NCBI GenBank assembly: GCA_016179005.1
Contig: JACOSF010000003.1
Coordinates: 1-5,555 of the forward strand
Length of the DNA: 5,555 nt
Source: Acidobacteriota bacterium
Lineage (GTDB): Bacteria; Acidobacteriota; Terriglobia; Acidiferrales; UBA7541
Reading direction: 5' to 3'
Shown: positions 1 through 5,555 of the stretch, piece by piece
Layout: each line of letters starts with the position of its first letter
Position numbering within the stretch: the first letter of the stretch is position 1
The notes under the pieces: model-generated
The model's input: the letters and a program-made list of their open reading frames with translations, nothing else
Told to the model about the DNA's origin: nothing
The model's database searches: none
Program-made: the position numbers and the translations under genes

Positions 1-1
1 G

Positions 2-3000
2 GAGGACGTCTTCGACGAGCAGGAAGTCTCCACCTGCGGGGACATCGCCATCGCGCCGTCGGACCCGGCCATTATTTACGTGGGAACGGGCGAGTCGAAC
101 AACCGGCAGAGCTCGTCGTGGGGCAACGGGGTGTACAAGTCGCTGGACGCAGGGAAGACGTGGACCAACGTGGGACTGAAAGAAACGCAGCACATCGGGC
201 GGATCGTGGTGCACCCGACGAACCCCAACGTGGCGTACGTGGCGGCGGCGGGACACCTGTGGGGCCCGAACAAGGAGCGCGGCGTCTATAAGACGACGGA
301 CGGCGGAAAAACTTGGCAACAGGTGCTGTTCGTGAACGAGGACACCGGCGTGAACGATATCGCCATGGACCGGGAGAGCCCGGACACGCTGTACGCCGCG
401 GCGTACCAACGGCGGCGGACGGTGTTTGGGTTCAACGGCAGCGGGCCGGGGAGCGCGGTTTACAAAACGACGGACGGCGGGGCCACGTGGAAGAAGCTCA
501 CCAAGGGCCTGGCCTACGAAAACGGCGGCGAGACGGGGCGCATCGGCATCGACATCTATCGGAAAAACACAAACATTGTGTACGTGCTGATCGAGCACGC
601 CAATGGCGGCACCTTCCGCAGCGAGGACAAGGGCGAGACGTGGACGAAGATGGGCACCACGAACCCGCGGCCGATGTACTACAGCCAGCCGCGCGTGGAC
701 CCCAACAATGACCTGCGCATCTGGCTGATGGGCGCGCCAATTTATTTTTCGGAGGACGGCGGAAAGACGTTTGTGCAGACCCGCGGCGGGCGCATCCACG
801 GGGACTACCACGCGTTCTGGATCGATCCGGCGAACTCCGAACACATGATGGCGGGAACCGACGGCGGGATCCACCAGACGTATGACGGCGGGAAGTCGTG
901 GGACTTCATCAACACCGTTCCGTTGGGGCAGTTCTACGAAATCGGCGCGGACATGGCCAAGCCGTACAACATCTGCGGCGGCTTGCAGGACAACAACTCG
1001 TGGTGCGGGCCGAGCGCAACGCCGTACGCCCGCGGCATTTCGAACGATGAGTGGACGACGGTGGGCGGCGGGGACGGCTTCTACGCGCAGATTGACCCGA
1101 CGGACCCGAGCATCGTGTATGCGGAGTCGCAGGACGGCAACCTGCTGCGGCGCAACATGAAGACGCGGGAATCGAAGTCCATCCGGCCGGTGGAGAAGGA
1201 AGGCGAGGCGAGGTTCCGCTTCCAGTGGAACTCGCCCATCGTGATTTCCGCGCACAACCCGAAGACGATCTACTACGGCGGGAATTTCTTGTTCAAGTCG
1301 CTGGACCGCGGAGACAACTGGACGAAGGCCAGCGCGGACCTGACCAACGGGCAGGACCGCAACAAGCTGGCGATCATGGGCAAGGCGCCGGACAAGGACA
1401 CGATGTCGCGGCACGACGGCGTGCAGCAGTGGCCGACGACCACGAGCGTGGCGGAGTCCACGGTGAACGGAAACGTGCTGTGGGTGGGCACGGACGACGG
1501 CAACCTGCAAGTGACCAAGGACGGCGGGGCCAACTGGAAAAACGTGGCGGAGAAAGTCCCCGGGGTGCCGAAGGGAACCTATGTGAGCCGTGTGATTGCG
1601 TCGCGGTTCGCGGAGGGCACGGCGTACGTGACCTTCGACGGGCACCGCATGGATGACTTTGGAATCTACGTGTTCGCGACCACGGACTTTGGGGAGACCT
1701 GGAAGTCGATCGCGTCGAATCTGCCCAAGAACAACGGCATCGTGAACGTGATCCGCGAACATCACAAGAACGCCGACCTGCTGTTCGCGGGCACGGAGTA
1801 CGGCGCCTACGTGAGTTTCGACCGCGGGGGAAGCTGGACGCGGATCAAGATGAACGTGCCCACGGTGCCGGTGGACGACATCCTGATCCATCCGCGGGAC
1901 AACGACCTGATCTTCGGGACGCACGGGCGGTCCATCTGGGTGCTGGACGACATTACGCCGCTGGAGCAGATGAACGAAAAGGTGGCGGGGTCGGAATTCC
2001 AGCTCTTCGACGTGCGGCCAGTGATTAACTGGCGCATCGCGAACCATAAGGCGTCAACGGGCGCGAAGTTTTTCAGCGGGCCGAACCCGCCGAGCGGCGC
2101 GATCATCCAGTACTACCTGAAGAACGAACTCAAGGACGATCCGCCACCAGCCGGCGCGGCGGCGGCACCGGCGGCGCAACCGACGGGCCCCGGCGGGCAA
2201 CAGATTCCGCCGGAAATCGCGGCGCAGTTTGGCCTGCAAGTGGGTCCACAGCAGCGCACGACGAGCAAAGTAAAGATCACCATCGTGGACAGCGAAGGGA
2301 AAACAGTGCGGGAGATGAACGGCACGGGCCAGCCGGGGATTAACCGCGTCACGTGGGACCTGCGCCTGCGCTCGCCGCTTCCTCCGGCGCCTCCGGGCAC
2401 GGCGGGGCCGGGGGGCTTCGGGGGCGGGTTGGGCGCATTGGGGGCCGGCTCGCGCGTGGACCCCGGCACGTTCACGGTGAAGATCAAGGTGGGAGAAACC
2501 GAGCAGTCGAAGACGATCACCGTGGAGGAAGATCCGCGGGTGACGATTTCGGCGGAAGACCGCGCGGCGCGGCGGAAGGCGATCAACGACCTGACACCGA
2601 TTTTCGTGCAGGCCACACTGGCGCAGCGCGGGATCGTGGGGCTGCGCACAAACCTCTCCACGGCGATGGAGTCGTGGAAACGGCCGGGGGGCACGCGCGT
2701 CCCGGAAAACATCCAAAAGGCGGCGGATGAACTGCTGAAAAAAATAGACGAGATCTATCCGCTCTTCGGCACGCCGCCGTCGGAAGCGCCGTCACTAGGC
2801 AACGCCGGGCCGCCGATTGTCGAGCGACCCGCGCCGCTGCAAAACCGCGTGGGGCAAATCCTGGGCAGCCTGGAGGGCTTTACCGCAGCACCCACGGCGC
2901 GGCAACTGGAGGACATCACTACACTAACGCCGCTGGTGAAGGACGCGGCGGAAAAAGTGCAGAAACTCGTGATGGAAGACCTGGCCAACCTAAACAAACT

Positions 3001-3091
3001 GATGCGCGAGGCCAACATCCCGTACATCACCATGCCGGCGGGCGCGGGCGGAGGAGGCGGACGGCGCGGGCCGGGAGAAGAGAACAACTAA
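2..3091 (+). CDS. Exported BNR/Asp-box (sortilin/VPS10-like) beta-propeller protein, 5'-partial
   Basis: The frame is open from base 2 to TAA at 3089-3091, giving 1029 visible codons. The GTG at 80 is only the Val of a conserved 'IIYVGTGE' strand, so the true start, signal peptide and probably a first repeat are upstream. Ten Asp-box motifs (S/T-x-D-x-G-x-T/S/N-W/F) mark propeller blades up to about 1840. Between boxes six and seven is the family signature GGLQDNNSWCGPS followed by VGGGDGFY and ESQDG; its two Cys (974-976, 1004-1006) could form a disulfide in an exported protein. The propeller ends with THGRSIWVLDDITPL (about 1919-1963). A Pro/Ala linker follows (about 2135-2215), then a FlgD/Ig-like module (NRVTWDLR ... 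GTFTVKIKVGE ... DPR, about 2265-2540), a helical region (about 2545-3010) and a Gly/Arg tail. Such proteins are often labelled 'glycosyl hydrolase', but I see no sialidase FRIP motif or catalytic set, so a binding or scaffold role is as likely. Exact function is unknown. Confidence 0.92.
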   Translation, partial: EDVFDEQEVSTCGDIAIAPSDPAIIYVGTGESNNRQSSSWGNGVYKSLDAGKTWTNVGLKETQHIGRIVVHPTNPNVAYVAAAGHLWGPNKERGVYKTTDGGKTWQQVLFVNEDTGVNDIAMDRESPDTLYAAAYQRRRTVFGFNGSGPGSAVYKTTDGGATWKKLTKGLAYENGGETGRIGIDIYRKNTNIVYVLIEHANGGTFRSEDKGETWTKMGTTNPRPMYYSQPRVDPNNDLRIWLMGAPIYFSEDGGKTFVQTRGGRIHGDYHAFWIDPANSEHMMAGTDGGIHQTYDGGKSWDFINTVPLGQFYEIGADMAKPYNICGGLQDNNSWCGPSATPYARGISNDEWTTVGGGDGFYAQIDPTDPSIVYAESQDGNLLRRNMKTRESKSIRPVEKEGEARFRFQWNSPIVISAHNPKTIYYGGNFLFKSLDRGDNWTKASADLTNGQDRNKLAIMGKAPDKDTMSRHDGVQQWPTTTSVAESTVNGNVLWVGTDDGNLQVTKDGGANWKNVAEKVPGVPKGTYVSRVIASRFAEGTAYVTFDGHRMDDFGIYVFATTDFGETWKSIASNLPKNNGIVNVIREHHKNADLLFAGTEYGAYVSFDRGGSWTRIKMNVPTVPVDDILIHPRDNDLIFGTHGRSIWVLDDITPLEQMNEKVAGSEFQLFDVRPVINWRIANHKASTGAKFFSGPNPPSGAIIQYYLKNELKDDPPPAGAAAAPAAQPTGPGGQQIPPEIAAQFGLQVGPQQRTTSKVKITIVDSEGKTVREMNGTGQPGINRVTWDLRLRSPLPPAPPGTAGPGGFGGGLGALGAGSRVDPGTFTVKIKVGETEQSKTITVEEDPRVTISAEDRAARRKAINDLTPIFVQATLAQRGIVGLRTNLSTAMESWKRPGGTRVPENIQKAADELLKKIDEIYPLFGTPPSEAPSLGNAGPPIVERPAPLQNRVGQILGSLEGFTAAPTARQLEDITTLTPLVKDAAEKVQKLVMEDLANLNKLMREANIPYITMPAGAGGGGGRRGPGEENN
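140..1837 (+). repeat. Ten Asp-box (BNR) repeats within the propeller
   Basis: Each box is an eight-residue S/T-x-D-x-G-x-x-W/F motif: 140-163, 293-316, 467-490, 620-643, 749-772 (ends in Phe), 878-901, 1298-1321, 1514-1537, 1679-1702 and 1814-1837. Boxes two and three share the identical DNA string ACGACGGACGGCGG (293-306 and 467-480). Spacing is 129-174 bases for the first six, then a gap of 420 bases, then 135-216 bases. This fits two propeller modules with an atypical stretch between them. In known Asp-box proteins the motif sits in the beta-hairpin between the third and fourth strands of a blade and is structural rather than catalytic. Confidence 0.9.
2404..2444 (+). other. Potential G-quadruplex motif on the coding strand
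   Basis: Six runs of at least three G (2404-2407, 2410-2415, 2420-2424, 2426-2428, 2431-2433, 2440-2444) are separated by loops of 2, 4, 1, 2 and 6 bases, which satisfies the usual G3+N1-7 rule. It encodes the Gly-rich loop (GFGGGLGALGAG) inside the FlgD/Ig-like module, so it may simply reflect Gly codons in a G-rich genome. Because the G-rich strand is the sense strand, any quadruplex could also form in the mRNA. Confidence 0.45.
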
Positions 3092-3100
3092 CTGAGAAGC

Positions 3101-3121
3101 CGAAAAGCGAAAAACGAAAAC
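3101..3121 (+). repeat. Three tandem CGAAAAN heptamers
   Basis: CGAAAAG, CGAAAAA and CGAAAAC follow each other with an exact seven-base period, beginning nine bases after the stop codon of the propeller gene and ending just before the terminator stem. The A-rich block contrasts with the GC-rich surroundings. It may act as the A-tract that often precedes intrinsic terminators, or be a small tandem duplication. Confidence 0.5.
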
Positions 3122-3122
3122 C

Positions 3123-3161
3123 GGGGCGCCCTGAGGCATGGGGCGCCCCACAGTTTTTTTT
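3123..3161 (+). terminator. Rho-independent terminator of the propeller gene
   Basis: GGGGCGCCC (3123-3131) pairs perfectly with GGGCGCCCC (3141-3149), a nine-bp all-GC stem with a nine-base loop. After four bases it is followed by eight T (3154-3161). It lies 31 bases after the TAA at 3091, on the same strand, so it should end the upstream transcript and insulate the amidohydrolase gene. The four-base gap before the T-run is slightly longer than ideal. Confidence 0.87.
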
Positions 3162-3171
3162 GGGGGAGTAT

Positions 3172-3189
3172 CCCGAAGGCACGTTCGGG
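3172..3189. repeat. Short inverted repeat (hairpin 2 of the intergenic cluster)
   Basis: CCCGAA (3172-3177) and TTCGGG (3184-3189) are perfect complements around a six-base loop. No T-run follows, so it is not a terminator by itself. Six bp in GC-rich DNA could be chance; it is listed because it lies between two stronger hairpins. Confidence 0.4.
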
Positions 3190-3196
3190 CGCACAC

Positions 3197-3229
3197 GTGC
3201 CCACCTGCCAAAACCAGGCAGGTGGGCGC
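3197..3229. repeat. Strong inverted repeat (hairpin 3 of the intergenic cluster)
   Basis: GCCCACCTGCC (3199-3209) pairs perfectly with GGCAGGTGGGC (3217-3227) around the seven-base loop AAAACCA. A T-G wobble and a further G-C pair extend the stem to 13 pairs (3197-3229). There is no downstream T-run, so it is not a canonical terminator. It could be a 3'-end stabilising or processing structure, a protein-binding palindrome, or part of a dispersed intergenic repeat; the sequence does not decide between these. Confidence 0.65.
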
Positions 3230-3283
3230 TACATAACCATACGGAAACGTGGCCCAGCATGAGAGTACCCGCCCCTTTTTGTT

Positions 3284-3311
3284 TTGTGACGGCGGCGGCT
3301 TGAATTATGAT
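3284..3311 (+). promoter_or_regulatory. Probable sigma70-type promoter for the amidohydrolase gene
   Basis: A -35-like TTGTGA (3284-3289, four of six consensus bases) and a -10-like TATGAT (3306-3311, five of six) are separated by 16 bases. They lie in a locally AT-richer stretch downstream of the terminator. Transcription would begin near 3318, leaving a 5' leader of about 20 bases that includes the Shine-Dalgarno site. The call is by motif match only. Confidence 0.5.
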
Positions 3312-3329
3312 TCGCCATTCGATTTTTCG

Positions 3330-3334
3330 AGGAG
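3330..3334 (+). promoter_or_regulatory. Shine-Dalgarno site deciding the start at 3339
   Basis: AGGAG lies four bases before ATG 3339, and overlapping GAG bases give some flexibility in register. With the classical signal peptide that begins directly at this ATG, it fixes the start of the second gene. Confidence 0.75.
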
Positions 3335-3338
3335 AGCC

Positions 3339-5555
3339 ATGAAGACTGCGAAGACGATTCTTGCTGTGTTGTTCTCTTTTCTGATCGTGTTGCCTGCAGC
3401 GCGGGCGCAGGAACCCAAACCGGAAGCGAAGCCCGAAGCGAAGAAAGACGAAAAAAAGAAGGGACTGCCGCTGAAGACGGAGCGGAAGGTGGAGTTCACC
3501 ACGGACGAGGGGACGTGGATTTCACTCGACGTTTCACCCGACGGGAAGACGATCATCTTCGAACTACTCGGCGATCTCTACGTCCTGCCCATGGAAGGCG
3601 GAGAAGCCAAGCGACTGCCGGTGAGCGATTCCGCGGCCAAAGACGGCAGCACGCTGGCCTTCGATTCGCAGCCGCGCTATTCGCCCGACGGCAAGTGGAT
3701 CGCGTTCCTCTCCGACCGCGACGGGGCGGAGAATCTGTGGATCGCCAAAGCGGACGGGACGGAGCCGAAACAGCTCAGCAAAGAACAGCAGGGGCTGTTC
3801 ATCTCGCCGTCGTGGACGCCGGACAGCGAATACGTGACCGTGTCGCGGGCCACGCCGGCGTCCGGCACCGCCGAGCTCTGGATGTACCACATCCAGGGAG
3901 GTTCCGGTGTGCAGGTGACGAAGTCGCAGCCGCAGCCGAACACGCCCGGTCCGCAGCGGCCCAACGTGCTCGGAGGCGTCGCATCGCCCGACGGCAAATA
4001 TTTTTACTACGCGCGCAAGCTCGGCGGCTTTGCGTACAACATGATGAATTTTCCGTGGCAGATTTCCCGCCGCGACCGCAAGACCGGCGACGAAGATACG
4101 CTCACGTCCGCCGAGGGTGGCGCATTCCGCCCGGCGCTTTCGCCCAATGGAACGAAGCTGGTGTACGGCACGCGCCATGAAACCGAGACGGGATTGCGCA
4201 TCCGCGACCTCAACTCGGGAGAAGACCGCTGGCTGAAATATCCCGTGCAGCGCGACGACCAGGAATCCCGAGCGACGCGCGATTTGCTGAACGGCTACGC
4301 GTTCACGCCGGACGGGAAAAGCGTGGTGGCCTCGTACGGCGGAAAAATCCATCGCGTGGATGTGGCGAGCGGCGACGACCAGCTCATCCCGTTCAGCGCA
4401 AAAGTTTCGCAGGAAGCCGGCCCGCTGCTGAGCTTCCCCATCCGCGTGGACGAAAGCCCGGTGCGGGCACGCATCATCCAGGGCCCGGTGCAATCGCCGG
4501 ACGGCAAGCGGCTGGCGTTTTCCGCGGTGACGCACCTGTACGAGATGGATCTGCCGAGTGGAAAGCCCGGGCGCGTCACGAAGAGCGAGGCGCGGGAGTT
4601 TCAGCCGACGTGGTCGCCGGACGGGCAGTGGCTGGCGTACGTCACGTGGACGGTGGAAGGCGGGCACATCTGGAAAGCGCGAGCGGACGGGTCGGGTGCG
4701 GCGCAGCAACTGACGCGCGTGGCCGCGTTCTACCGCGAGCCGGCGTGGTCACCGGACGGCACGCGCATCGTGGCCCTTCGCGCGCCCACGTACGAACGCG
4801 TGCAGCAGCCCAGCGAATTCGGCGGGCGGCTGGTTCCCGCGGACATCATCTGGGTCCCTGCCGATGGCGGCGATGCCACGCTCATCGTACCCGCGCGCGG
4901 CACGGGCAAGCCGCACTTCACGCAGGAGAAGGAGCGCGTGTACGTGCATTCGCCGGGGGGATTGATTTCCATGCGATTCGACGGCACCGACCGGCGCAAT
5001 CACGTGCGCGTGGTGGGGAAAAGTTTCGGCCCGGAGCCGTCGCCGGCGCAGGAAGTGCGCATCAGCCCGGACGGCACAAAAGCTCTCGCGCTGGTGGCCA
5101 ATCAACTGTGGGTGGTGACGGTTCCGCCGCCGGTGGGCGAAGCGCTCACGGTCAACGTGAACTCGCCCTCCGTGCCGGTGAAGAAACTCACCGACGCAGG
5201 CGCCGACTACATCGCCTGGGCGGACAACGGGGCCACGATTACATGGGGCCTCGGCGCTTCGTTCTTCCGCCAGCCGCTCTCGTCCGTTTCATTTGAGCCG
5301 GAGAAAAAGGCGGAGGAGAAAGAAAAAAAGGAGGGAGAGGAAGTAAAAGAGGTAAAGGAAGTAAAGGAAAAGACAAAACCGCTTTATCAGGAAACGGAAA
5401 TCGTTCTTGAATTTCCGCGGCACAAACCGCAAGGCAACATCGCGCTGCGCGGGGCAAGAATCATCACCATGAAAGGCGACGAAGTCATCGAGAATGGCGA
5501 CCTGGTTGTCACCGACAACCGCATCACCGCGGTGGGCGCGCGCGGCAAGGTGGCC
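3339..5555 (+). CDS. Exported TolB/PD40 beta-propeller-amidohydrolase fusion, 3'-partial
   Basis: ATG 3339 opens a frame with no stop through the right edge, giving 739 visible residues; related proteins are roughly 1000-1100 residues. Residues 1-23 form a Sec signal peptide: basic MKTAK, hydrophobic ILAVLFSFLIVL, and an Ala-Arg-Ala cleavage site before Q24. A Lys/Glu/Pro spacer (24-50) follows. The propeller region (about 51-645) carries PD40-type S/T-P-D/N-G motifs at residues 66, 115, 216, 268, 323, 386, 426, 471 and 576, plus a degenerate TPDS at 160. A highly charged linker occupies about 653-680. At 699-739 the fold changes to the opening strands of an amidohydrolase composite domain (GNIALRGARIITM ... 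VIENGDLVV ... NRITAVG). The HxH and later metal ligands would lie beyond the window, so hydrolase activity and substrate cannot be judged. By family it would hydrolyse cyclic amides or peptide-like bonds in the periplasm. It has its own promoter and is probably monocistronic with respect to the upstream gene. Confidence 0.92.
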   Translation, partial: MKTAKTILAVLFSFLIVLPAARAQEPKPEAKPEAKKDEKKKGLPLKTERKVEFTTDEGTWISLDVSPDGKTIIFELLGDLYVLPMEGGEAKRLPVSDSAAKDGSTLAFDSQPRYSPDGKWIAFLSDRDGAENLWIAKADGTEPKQLSKEQQGLFISPSWTPDSEYVTVSRATPASGTAELWMYHIQGGSGVQVTKSQPQPNTPGPQRPNVLGGVASPDGKYFYYARKLGGFAYNMMNFPWQISRRDRKTGDEDTLTSAEGGAFRPALSPNGTKLVYGTRHETETGLRIRDLNSGEDRWLKYPVQRDDQESRATRDLLNGYAFTPDGKSVVASYGGKIHRVDVASGDDQLIPFSAKVSQEAGPLLSFPIRVDESPVRARIIQGPVQSPDGKRLAFSAVTHLYEMDLPSGKPGRVTKSEAREFQPTWSPDGQWLAYVTWTVEGGHIWKARADGSGAAQQLTRVAAFYREPAWSPDGTRIVALRAPTYERVQQPSEFGGRLVPADIIWVPADGGDATLIVPARGTGKPHFTQEKERVYVHSPGGLISMRFDGTDRRNHVRVVGKSFGPEPSPAQEVRISPDGTKALALVANQLWVVTVPPPVGEALTVNVNSPSVPVKKLTDAGADYIAWADNGATITWGLGASFFRQPLSSVSFEPEKKAEEKEKKEGEEVKEVKEVKEKTKPLYQETEIVLEFPRHKPQGNIALRGARIITMKGDEVIENGDLVVTDNRITAVGARGKVA
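5312..5330 (+). other. Candidate -1 frameshift site (A AAA AAG with upstream GGAGG)
   Basis: The heptamer at 5324-5330 reads A AAA AAG in the zero frame (the last base of codon 662 plus Lys663-Lys664). This is the slippery sequence used in E. coli dnaX. A Shine-Dalgarno-like GGAGG/AGGAG (5312-5318) ends five bases upstream of it, which resembles the dnaX stimulator although it lies somewhat closer. After a -1 slip the frame runs 26 codons, starting at 5330, and stops at TGA 5408-5410, giving about 690 residues that end before the amidohydrolase domain. No strong stem-loop lies directly downstream; the nearest, 5395-5417, is too far for a classical stimulator. The seven-A run could alternatively promote transcriptional slippage, or the whole arrangement may be a by-product of the Lys/Glu codons. 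Confidence 0.3.
5312..5372 (+). repeat. Purine-rich tract encoding the Lys/Glu interdomain linker
   Basis: Bases 5312-5343 are 32 consecutive purines on the sense strand, followed by a near-tandem GAAGTAAAAGAGGTAAAGGA-type array encoding the repeated tripeptide Val-Lys-Glu (residues 669-677). The tract uses GTA and AAA codons, whereas the surrounding gene prefers GTG and AAG. It therefore looks like a recently expanded low-complexity insert. It sits exactly between the propeller and the amidohydrolase domain and is expected to be a flexible or single-helix charged linker. Confidence 0.75.
5395..5417 (+). repeat. Small hairpin at the start of the amidohydrolase segment
   Basis: CGGAAAT (5395-5401) and ATTTCCG (5411-5417) are perfect complements around a nine-base loop. 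It is inside coding sequence and could be chance. It is recorded because its loop holds the TGA that would end the -1 frame discussed for the slippery site upstream. Confidence 0.35.

Noticed and set aside
80..82. GTG as the start codon of the first gene
   Set aside because: The frame continues upstream to the window edge with family-typical residues (DIAIAPSDPAIIYVGTGE), so this GTG is an internal Val codon.
140..1837. Periodic near-identical DNA strings as a CRISPR-like or mobile repeat
   Set aside because: The repeats are in frame and encode Asp-box motifs of a beta-propeller; they are protein-level repeats.
2054..2716. Overlapping minus-strand frames of about 200-220 codons opposite the end of the propeller gene
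   Set aside because: Two different antisense frames are open over the same interval, which is a sign of GC-driven lack of stops; the sense strand encodes the recognisable Ig-like and helical domains.
3027..3260. Minus-strand frames of 73-77 codons across the intergenic region
   Set aside because: They run through the terminator and hairpins and into the end of the sense gene, with no ribosome-binding site or recognisable protein features.
3271..3285. CCCC plus T-rich stretch (CTTTTTGTTTT) as a second terminator
   Set aside because: No adequate stem immediately precedes it; the strong hairpin at 3197-3229 ends over 40 bases earlier. It more likely forms the upstream flank of the promoter.
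3564..4709. Long open frame on the minus strand (381 codons) opposite the amidohydrolase gene
   Set aside because: It is Arg/His-rich, lacks recognisable domains and lies wholly opposite a confidently coding gene with PD40 motifs. Such frames are expected on the opposite strand of GC-rich genes.
4610..5296. 228-codon plus-strand frame overlapping the amidohydrolase gene
   Set aside because: The translation is Arg/Gly/His/Ala-rich with no motif, and it is a +2 shadow of the propeller coding sequence.

Overview
The window is a high-GC bacterial segment (roughly 60-65% G+C by eye) with two large co-oriented protein genes on the + strand, each cut by a window edge. The proteins are an exported, BNR/Asp-box 'sortilin-like' propeller protein with a C-terminal Ig-like and helical tail, and a TolB/PD40-propeller amidohydrolase. 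Both families are typically expanded in Acidobacteriota (for example Terriglobia), so I infer an acidobacterial chromosome. That assignment rests on protein-family flavour and base composition only; other high-GC soil lineages such as Gemmatimonadota remain possible.

Layout: positions 2-3091 hold the 3' 1029 codons of the sortilin-like propeller gene. Its start codon, signal peptide and probably the first repeat lie upstream of the window. Positions 3092-3338 are non-coding. This gap holds a short CGAAAAN triplicate, a strong Rho-independent terminator (3123-3161), two further hairpins (3172-3189 and 3197-3229), a plausible sigma70-type promoter (TTGTGA-16 bp-TATGAT, 3284-3311) and a Shine-Dalgarno sequence before ATG 3339. 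Positions 3339-5555 hold the first 739 codons of the second gene: Sec signal peptide, Lys/Glu/Pro-rich spacer, a long PD40 (TolB-like) propeller region, a very charged Lys/Glu linker, and the first strands of an amidohydrolase domain. The metal-binding catalytic part lies beyond the right edge.

The terminator and the separate promoter argue that the genes are independent transcription units rather than an operon. Both products should act outside the cytoplasm. Functional cooperation between them is not shown by the sequence. No RNA genes, CRISPR arrays, insertion sequences or phage elements were seen. Nothing here amounts to a clearly new system. The most intriguing local signal is a dnaX-like A AAA AAG heptamer with an upstream Shine-Dalgarno-like GGAGG, exactly in the linker between propeller and enzyme domain of gene 2. 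A -1 shift there would give a propeller-only product of about 690 residues.
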